Assembly (NCBI GenBank): GCA_026388315.1
Contig: JAPLKA010000067.1
Span: 1-49,799, forward strand
DNA: 49,799 bases
Direction of reading: 5' to 3'
Source: Pseudomonadota bacterium
Lineage (GTDB): Bacteria; Desulfobacterota; Syntrophorhabdia; Syntrophorhabdales; Syntrophorhabdaceae
A program made the position numbers and the translations under genes. Positions 43,984 to 49,799 of this stretch are shown here, in pieces (position 1 is the stretch's first letter; each line of letters opens with the position of its first letter). The notes beneath the pieces are model-generated. The model was not told where the DNA came from and made no database searches. It saw nothing but the letters and a program-made list of their open reading frames with translations.

Positions 43984-44901
43984 ATGAAAAAAGCCGGTTT
44001 AATCGTTTTTTCTATGGTGTTAATCGTTTTTGCTGTTAATGCGTATGGACAGACAAGCTCGGCACTGGCTGATGAAAAGTTTGCGAGAGTGAACAAGTGG
44101 CTTAACCAGGAGAAGCTTTCCATGACAGGCACAATCCCCCAGGCCTTTGTTGACAATTATATAATCATGGAAGGAGAAGGGCTGCCTTCAAAGGATGCCG
44201 TTACTCCCGGCCAGAAAAGGCTTACTGCAACACGGGCGGCAGAAATAGTTGCGTATAGAAATCTCGCGCAATTTCTGGATGGAGTCGGCATCGCGGGCGA
44301 TGCAACCATCAAGGAGATGGCGCTGAACTATGAAGTTGTACGTGTAGCGGTCTCCGGGTTTGTCAAAGGCGCCCAGGTTATTTACAAGGAATACAACGAG
44401 AAGGACGAGGTTGCCCTTGTTCTGGTAAAGGTCGGCATGACCGGACCGGGCAGTGTCGGTGAAATGGTGTATAAGAAGGTGCTTGGTGATCCTAAAATAG
44501 AAAAAACAGTCGCAACCACTGCAAAACCCCTTGACATAATAAAGCCGGTTCCGGTTGACGAGAGATACGATGGCATTATTATCGATGCAACAGGGTATAA
44601 TTTTAGACCTGCCCTGATAAACAGGGTGTTTACACAAAAAGGAGAGGTTTTGTATGACCCTTCCAAGGTAAGTCAAAAGATTCTTATTGAAAAAGGGTGC
44701 GGTGAATATACGAACAGTGTTCCTAAAGCACAATCTGCCCTTGAATCAAGGGGTGTGAAAAATCCGTTAATAATAAAGGCTGCGGGGACGACAAACCCCA
44801 CTGATCTCCAGGTGTCTGAAGACGATGCAGTTAAAATATTTTCTGCAAACCAGAAGACCGGATTCCTTGCAGATGCAAAGGTGGCATTTGTGTTGAAATG
44901 A
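43984..44901 (+). CDS. LPP20-like exported protein
   Basis: 305 residues. Signal peptide MKKAGLIVFSMVLIVFAVNA, cleavage near AYG. The block RLTATRAAEIVAYRNLAQFL followed by DGVGIAGDATIKEMALNYEV and VSGFVKGAQVIYKEY is the LPP20/flagellar-assembly-type domain common in envelope proteins. C-terminal region (KPVPVDERYDGIIIDATGYN, AQSALESRGVKNPLIIKAAG) is similar to other exported proteins of this type. ATG 43984 follows TTGGAGG with good spacing. The stop overlaps the next gene's ATG (ATGA). The family has no settled biochemical role. Confidence 0.84.
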   Translation: MKKAGLIVFSMVLIVFAVNAYGQTSSALADEKFARVNKWLNQEKLSMTGTIPQAFVDNYIIMEGEGLPSKDAVTPGQKRLTATRAAEIVAYRNLAQFLDGVGIAGDATIKEMALNYEVVRVAVSGFVKGAQVIYKEYNEKDEVALVLVKVGMTGPGSVGEMVYKKVLGDPKIEKTVATTAKPLDIIKPVPVDERYDGIIIDATGYNFRPALINRVFTQKGEVLYDPSKVSQKILIEKGCGEYTNSVPKAQSALESRGVKNPLIIKAAGTTNPTDLQVSEDDAVKIFSANQKTGFLADAKVAFVLK

Positions 44902-47207
44902 GCCCTGAAAAGATGAAAAAAAGTATTTTTATTATTCCGGTTATAGCCTTTGTTCTGACTTTTGTTGTGCCATTATGGCAGGCAAGGGCAGATGCGCCTG
45001 ATGCATCCATTAATAAGGCCGAACTCCCGCGGATGGTTGCCATTCTTCCATTTCAAAACGAAACCGAAGAGGTGGAATTGGCGAATAAAGCGAGGAAGGC
45101 ATTCTACAATCATTTCAGCTCTAAATCATATACGGAGATTAAACTTCCGATAGTTGATGAAAAGGCTGTTCAACTTGAAAAATCATCGGGCAAAAAGATA
45201 TATGAACTCAAACCGGGTGATGTGTGTGACGCAATAGGATGCGATGGACTGGTTTACGGGAAGATAATAGATTTTAAAAAGGTTTATGCCATTGTATACT
45301 CCCAGCTTTCCGTTGAGGCTGAAGTGTGGATGGTGAACGCTAAAACAGGAAAAGAGGTATTCAGGATCAGAGATTCGGTAAAGTATCATGGGGGAGGGGT
45401 ACCTATGTCCCCGCTGGATGCTATCATGACAGCCATCTCAACTGCCATGAACCTGAGAGAGATACAACAGATACGGTTGATAAGCGAATTGGCTTACAAA
45501 TTAAATGAAAAGATACCGTCCCCCGAAGGTATTGCCGCCGAGCAGAGACCGCTCATTAAGGAAGTGCTTACCAATGCAAAGGAAACCCCCTTTGGAAAAG
45601 GTAAAATCGTCAGAGCAGGACTGGAGGGGGATAAAGAGCTTGTTGCAACCTTCAGTATCGGGAACTTCAAAAAGGGTATCCCCATGAAAGAAACGAAAAC
45701 TGGGATTTATATGGGTGAATACCTTGTAATGCCCGGTGATAATACCCGTGACATGCCGGTTATTGTGTCCCTTAAAAAACCGGGGGGATATGAAACGGAA
45801 TGGATCGATGTAAGCGGTGTGGTAACGATTGATACAACCCCGCCGCCTCCGGCAGGAGGACTCAAAGCAAGAGGCTTTCAGGACAGGATAGAGGTCTCGT
45901 GGGAGACGCTGAAAAACGTCCCTGATTTAAAGATATATAAAGTGTTGAGAAGCGAGCAGCCTCTAAGCGGCTATAAAGAAACAGGATCAACAGAGCTGAA
46001 TACGTATGAAGACAGAACCCCTGACAAGGATAAGACATATTACTACCGTGTCATTGCCATTGATCAGGCTGATAATGAATCGGAACCACAGGATGCAGTG
46101 CGGGCATCCCTGGTGGGAAAAGAACCGGTTGCCCTTGCAGGGGACCTGGAAAAGGACACGATTTTGTCAGGGATATATACCATAGAAGATGAGTTCGTTG
46201 TTCCAAAGGGTTTAACGCTCACCATTGAGCAGGGAACGAGAATAATGTTTGATGAGGCGGCATCACTCATTGTTTATGGAAAATTGATTATGAACGGGAA
46301 GGAATCTCCTGTCGAGTTTTTTCCTTCAGGAACCGAACAATGGAGCGGGATAATAATGGAAAACGGAAGCATTGCTGCTGGCGGATTCCGCATAAAGGGC
46401 GCTGAAACTGCATTATATATGAAAGAGACTGAAGGACTTATTGAAGGAGGGATAATTACAGAGAGTGATACCGGGATCTTTGTTATTGGTACACCTGCTC
46501 CGGTTATTAAAAATTTGTCAATTTCACAGAATGAGACAGGGATAGAACTTCAAAAAACAGATGCCGGAATTATCTGGAACAATATATTCCAGAATAAGGA
46601 CGGTGTTTCCATGAGAGATTTTTCCGGTGAGATAAAAGATAACAATATCTTCAATAACGGGAAGAATATTGCATCGGAAAGCCTTGTAAAGATTGGCGCC
46701 AATTATTTCGGTTCAATCCATGTGGAAGAAATGCGTTTAGAAAATGTAAATGTCGTTAAGGCATATAACCTGCGGGTTCCCGATGGGAAAATAGTCGATG
46801 CAGTTTTAAACCCCTATGTAAGTATGACCCAGGAAGATCGCCGGAATAAACTGACTGAACTTGCAATTGAAGCCGGAAACTATTTCAGACAGAGGAATTA
46901 CGGTAAGGCGTCAACGCTTTTCGAAGAATCACTCAAGGTAAATCCCTCTGCCGACGTTTATTACTACCTTGCTCTCTGTTATCAGGAGATGAAGGACGAC
47001 GATAATGCGTTAAAAATATTAAGAGAAGGGGTGGAGAAATTTCCTAAAGATTCAACACTGGTAAAGTCATTGGGGCTGCTTCTTTACCAGAAAGGCAATG
47101 AAGAAGAGGCAAAAAATGTATTCAATGAGTTGATAAGATTAAGCCCGGAAGACAGACAGGTGAAGTTTTTGCTGGAAAGAATGAAAAATACAGTGAATAG
47201 TGAATAG
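44898..47207 (+). CDS. large exported multidomain protein: GNA1162-like, FnIII, beta-helix, TPR
   Basis: 769 residues. N-terminal signal/anchor (SIFIIPVIAFVLTFVVPLWQ). Domain order: a GNA1162/DUF799-like lipoprotein domain (about 40-205: MVAILPFQNETEEVELANKA, GDVCDAIGCDGLVYGKIIDF, LREIQQIRLISELAYKL); a fibronectin type III domain (about 315-400: PPPAGGLKARGFQDRIEVSW, TYYYRVIAIDQADNESEP); a right-handed parallel beta-helix (about 425-620, NosD type: NISISQN-like ETALYMKETEGLIEGGI); and three TPRs (about 655-760). The composition suggests a surface or outer-membrane scaffold. Its stop codon is contributed by a heptad array. Translationally coupled to the LPP20-like gene. Confidence 0.83.
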   Translation: MSPEKMKKSIFIIPVIAFVLTFVVPLWQARADAPDASINKAELPRMVAILPFQNETEEVELANKARKAFYNHFSSKSYTEIKLPIVDEKAVQLEKSSGKKIYELKPGDVCDAIGCDGLVYGKIIDFKKVYAIVYSQLSVEAEVWMVNAKTGKEVFRIRDSVKYHGGGVPMSPLDAIMTAISTAMNLREIQQIRLISELAYKLNEKIPSPEGIAAEQRPLIKEVLTNAKETPFGKGKIVRAGLEGDKELVATFSIGNFKKGIPMKETKTGIYMGEYLVMPGDNTRDMPVIVSLKKPGGYETEWIDVSGVVTIDTTPPPPAGGLKARGFQDRIEVSWETLKNVPDLKIYKVLRSEQPLSGYKETGSTELNTYEDRTPDKDKTYYYRVIAIDQADNESEPQDAVRASLVGKEPVALAGDLEKDTILSGIYTIEDEFVVPKGLTLTIEQGTRIMFDEAASLIVYGKLIMNGKESPVEFFPSGTEQWSGIIMENGSIAAGGFRIKGAETALYMKETEGLIEGGIITESDTGIFVIGTPAPVIKNLSISQNETGIELQKTDAGIIWNNIFQNKDGVSMRDFSGEIKDNNIFNNGKNIASESLVKIGANYFGSIHVEEMRLENVNVVKAYNLRVPDGKIVDAVLNPYVSMTQEDRRNKLTELAIEAGNYFRQRNYGKASTLFEESLKVNPSADVYYYLALCYQEMKDDDNALKILREGVEKFPKDSTLVKSLGLLLYQKGNEEEAKNVFNELIRLSPEDRQVKFLLERMKNTVNSE

Positions 47208-47308
47208 CGGATAGTGAATAGTGAAAAAGGCGGTGAAAGGTGAAAGCTTTAATCCTGCCGAAGGCGGGACAAAGTGAAAAGTGAAAAGTAAAGAAGGCAA
47301 TGAATAGT
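47190..47308. repeat. heptad array, 17 units in phase
   Basis: ACAGTGA, ATAGTGA, ATAGCGG, ATAGTGA twice, AAAAGGC, GGTGAAA twice, GCTTTAA, TCCTGCC, GAAGGCG, GGACAAA, GTGAAAA twice, GTAAAGA, AGGCAAT, GAATAGT. The longest array in the window. It begins inside the coding region and contains its TAG stop. Confidence 0.85.
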
Positions 47309-47331
47309 AGCCGCAGGCTTTAGCCTGCGTC
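47309..47331. repeat. CGCAGGC-TTTA-GCCTGCG palindrome
   Basis: AGCCGCAGGCTTTAGCCTGC gives a near-perfect hairpin immediately after the heptad array, the same join as at 34862-34966. Confidence 0.65.
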
Positions 47332-47352
47332 CGTGGAGTGTGGCAATCTGAA

Positions 47353-49056
47353 ATGAAGAAATTTTATTTAATTATATTTCTTACGATATCTTTCACATTA
47401 ATTATATGTCCTCGATTTGACTTCACCAGGGCAGAAACCGTCATTATTGAGGGCAGGCTGGACAGTAAAATCAAAATGTCAAAACAGATGAAGTGGGATG
47501 TTGACAGGCCACTTTCGGAATTGACTCTCAGGCTCCCATTGCCTGCAAATTATTCAAACAAAGCACAATCACAAAGTATACAGGGGCTTCGCATTCAATA
47601 TGACCCGCAACCTGCAAGTGTTAGTGAGGAGACGGACAAGTTTGGAAATGTCTACAAAAGGGTTGTATGGAGGAATATAAACAGAGATGCGCAAATCAAC
47701 ATGACGTATGAAGCGCTGATAAAAACGCTGCTGCCTGCAATGGAAAGCAGGACGTCATTTCCTCTCACGAACATTCCTAAACAGGAAAATGTATATTTAA
47801 CTCCAACCGAGTATGTACAGAGTAATCATCCTGAAATAATTTCACTTGCAAGGGAATTAACAAAGTATGCAAAAACGGAATACGAGGCAGTAACTGCCAT
47901 ACTCAATTTCGTTGTTGATACCATTAAATACAGCTATAATCCTCCGCGTTATGATGCAGGCTATACATTAAAGGTAAAATCGGGGAACTGTACAAATATT
48001 GGTCACCTGTCTGTTGCCCTCCTGAGGGCTTCAGGGATACCTGCAAGAATTGTGGGCGGAATAAGCCTTAACAAGCAGTGGACGATGCCGGTAAGCGATT
48101 ACAAAACCATTGTCCAGAAGATGGGGCAGGGGGGACATGCCTGGATAGAAATATATTTTCCCGATCTCGGCTGGCTCTCATATGACCCTCAACAGTCAAG
48201 ACAGTTTACGTCATCAAGGCATATTAAAGAGATGCATGGTTTTGATTATATGGACATTACTGTCCTCTGGACAGGGACGTCTTATGCACCGAAATATTCG
48301 AACACAATGGACGCACATTTTATTGATGATGAAGTCAATATAAAGCCGAAGTATACGGTTAATGCCCCCAGATCATACATTGCAAGCAGCCAGTTGCTGG
48401 CAAAGGCAGGTCCACCAGGACCTATTGAGGATAAGCCTGTGCCCGTGCCCCCTCTGCCCCCACCACCCCCTGTTGCGAAACCGCCACCCTTTGTGAAACC
48501 GCCACTGCAAAAGGACAGATATATTGAATTCGGGAATATGGAATTTCCAACCCTTGTAGACGCATACAGGATTGTCGGAAACAGGGCAGTAGGTATTCCC
48601 GATGCAGAGACAGCAGAATATGCTACATCGCAACACATCTATGCCCAGGCGTTTAAGGTAACCGAACCCCTTAAATTGAAGGCTGTATCGCTTGCCATGC
48701 ATAAATTCGGGGGTGACGGCACAATCTATATTGACATTGTTTCTGATGACAATGGAAAGCCGGCGCTTCTGGGGTTTCGTTCTCCTCCTGTCTTTCTTGA
48801 GAATATATCAAAGAAACATGGATATTACTGGGTAGATTTTACTTTTCCTGATGACGGAAGTATGGCTCCGTTAAAAGAGGGAAAATACTGGATTGTGCTG
48901 AGACGCTCGGGAGAAGCAATAATGACATGGTTCTATACACCCGGGAAACCATATGGCGGTCCGGACGATACGCGTTCCACATTAAAAGGTTACCTCTGGA
49001 AGGATATACTCAATTATGACTTTGTGTTCAAGGTGACAGGCCAGAAGATTTATTAG
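47353..49056 (+). CDS. exported transglutaminase-like cysteine peptidase/amidase with jelly-roll C-terminus
   Basis: 567 residues from ATG 47353 (MKKFYLIIFLTISFTLIICP, signal peptide); GTG 47338 is an alternative. The catalytic triad of the transglutaminase-like superfamily is intact: Cys213 in SGNCTNIGHL, His262 in GGHAWIEIYF, Asp278 in WLSYDPQ. A Pro-rich linker (about 355-385) leads to a C-terminal beta-sandwich (about 395-560) of choice-of-anchor type (AQAFKVTEPLKLKAVSLAMH; DIVSDDNGKPALLGFRSPP). Likely a periplasmic or surface protease/cross-linker. Last gene of the envelope operon. No regulator seen. Confidence 0.86.
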   Translation: MKKFYLIIFLTISFTLIICPRFDFTRAETVIIEGRLDSKIKMSKQMKWDVDRPLSELTLRLPLPANYSNKAQSQSIQGLRIQYDPQPASVSEETDKFGNVYKRVVWRNINRDAQINMTYEALIKTLLPAMESRTSFPLTNIPKQENVYLTPTEYVQSNHPEIISLARELTKYAKTEYEAVTAILNFVVDTIKYSYNPPRYDAGYTLKVKSGNCTNIGHLSVALLRASGIPARIVGGISLNKQWTMPVSDYKTIVQKMGQGGHAWIEIYFPDLGWLSYDPQQSRQFTSSRHIKEMHGFDYMDITVLWTGTSYAPKYSNTMDAHFIDDEVNIKPKYTVNAPRSYIASSQLLAKAGPPGPIEDKPVPVPPLPPPPPVAKPPPFVKPPLQKDRYIEFGNMEFPTLVDAYRIVGNRAVGIPDAETAEYATSQHIYAQAFKVTEPLKLKAVSLAMHKFGGDGTIYIDIVSDDNGKPALLGFRSPPVFLENISKKHGYYWVDFTFPDDGSMAPLKEGKYWIVLRRSGEAIMTWFYTPGKPYGGPDDTRSTLKGYLWKDILNYDFVFKVTGQKIY

Positions 49057-49142
49057 AAAAATATTGCCGGGAGACAGCATGTCGGTTATCATAATAATTT
49101 GTCAGACATCTTAATAAAATGAATTAATGCATTGATTTTAAT

Positions 49143-49218
49143 GGTAGGCGCACGGGGTTTTGAACCCCGGACTTCTACCGTGTCAGGGTAGCGCTCTCCC
49201 ACTGAGCTATGCGCCTAC
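49143..49218 (-). tRNA. tRNA-Val(GAC)
   Basis: The minus strand folds as a cloverleaf: GTAGGCG/CGCCTAC acceptor, TAGCTCAGTGGGAGAGC D arm, CTACCCTGACACGGTAG anticodon arm with GAC, GGTTCAAAACC T arm. CCA is not encoded, unlike the tRNA-Ser. Confidence 0.93.
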
Positions 49219-49538
49219 TTATGATGGGATTTTATAACAACAACCAGCCTTTCATGTCAAGGGAAAGTTGTTGAAACAAAGGGTCGGGGGTGCCGTGGCA
49301 TAAGGAGAGATGTTCTACGGCGGATCGTGGCAATCTCTGAGCTACACTCAAGAGGGGGAGGGGACTACACCGGTTGCAAAAGTCAAGAATAAACGGCCTG
49401 TTGCCCAAACCCTCAGTATAAACTTTGTTCATGACAGCAGGACCACAAAACAATGTTCATAATTGTATACAATATAGTTTGTATTTAATGACTCTTTATG
49501 GTAGAATAACTCATCGTAACTACAAGGAGATACACGCT
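49219..49538. other. intergenic ahead of the transposase, possible small ORF
   Basis: A plus-strand frame from ATG 49310 to TAA 49462 (50 codons, MFYGGSWQSLSYTQEGEG, then TPVAKVKNKRPVAQTLSIN) has codon-like character but a ribosome site too close (AAGGAG two bases away). It may be a fragment of a gene cut by the insertion sequence. AAGGAGA at 49524-49530 serves the transposase. Confidence 0.35.
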
Positions 49539-49799
49539 ATGATGGGTCATCATGATACACCCCGGGATAACCTGTTTTTGTATAATATTTATCTTGAAGA
49601 TAGGGTACGGAAGGACCACCCCTTACGGAGGATAAAAGAACTCATTGACTTCAATTTTATCTACAAAGAGGTTGAAGATAAATACGGTCAAAATGGCAAT
49701 GTCTCCGTTCCTCCTCCTGTTATTTTAAAACTCATATTTCTTTTTTTCTTTTACAACATCCGTTCAGAACGGGAACTCATGGAAACCATCCCTGAACGA
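49539..49799 (+). mobile_element. transposase N-terminus, IS1182/IS5-like (DUF772), runs off window
   Basis: 87 codons from ATG 49539 to the window end (MMGHHDTPRDNLFLYNIYLE, RKDHPLRRIKELIDFNFIYK, VPPPVILKLIFLFFFYNIRS, ERELMETIPER). The DHPLRxIxxLIDF...PPxVxLKLxxLxFxYxxxSERELME pattern is the N-terminal domain of IS1182/IS5-type DDE transposases. The catalytic domain and right end lie outside the window. AAGGAGA gives an eight-base spacing to the ATG. The left terminal repeat was not identified, and it does not match the MITE at 577-933. Confidence 0.85.

Noticed and set aside
49539-49799. The edge transposase as mobiliser of the MITE at 577-933
   Set aside because: Sequence upstream of the transposase shows no match to the MITE terminal repeat.

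Overview
The window reads as a chromosomal segment of an anaerobic, Gram-negative, Desulfobacterota-like (former deltaproteobacterial, syntroph-type) bacterium. This is inferred from gene content only: a succinate dehydrogenase/fumarate reductase fused in one operon to a Rieske/cytochrome b complex whose Rieske motif looks low-potential (menaquinone-like), a selenocysteine elongation factor (SelB), an archaeal-type thymidylate synthase, a LarA-family protein, a DUF6485 cysteine cluster protein and many lipoproteins and TPR proteins. No species can be named from sequence alone.

Layout. 1-5.9 kb is accessory and partly decayed: a 5'-truncated TVP38/TMEM64 membrane protein, a 357-bp transposase-less element with perfect 27-bp terminal inverted repeats and an 8-bp target duplication, two broken small genes (one amber-interrupted, one frameshifted in a homopolymer), a two-repeat small protein, a three-EF-hand protein, a DUF1566 protein and a YgiN-like monooxygenase. 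5.9-34.8 kb is mostly housekeeping: rnr, tRNA-Ser, epmA, ElyC-like, patatin lipoprotein, two MBL hydrolases, thymidylate synthase, tRNA-Met, a sugar-nucleotide epimerase, an Eco57I-like restriction-modification pseudoenzyme, the sdh-Rieske-cytochrome b operon, larA-like, eno, a DsbC-like protein, gpsA, gyrA, truA and selB. 35-49 kb is an envelope/regulation zone: a cupin, an exported MBL protein, TPR proteins, a second DUF1566 lipoprotein, an ECF-like sigma factor followed by a membrane anti-sigma/pseudo-HtrA/TPR protein, a VapBC pair, and a four-gene envelope operon (TPR-SLH lipoprotein, LPP20-like, GNA1162/FnIII/beta-helix/TPR, transglutaminase). A tRNA-Val and the start of a transposase close the window.

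The most striking structure not explained by genes is a set of 17 intergenic arrays with a strict 7-bp period but varying unit sequence. About 12 of them touch or supply the stop codon of a neighbouring gene. A second repeat family with a 9-bp period occurs twice with a shared tail. Two conserved multidomain proteins appear to have kept their folds but lost their catalytic residues (Eco57I-like protein at 16.4-18.3 kb, HtrA-like domain at 40.4-41.9 kb).
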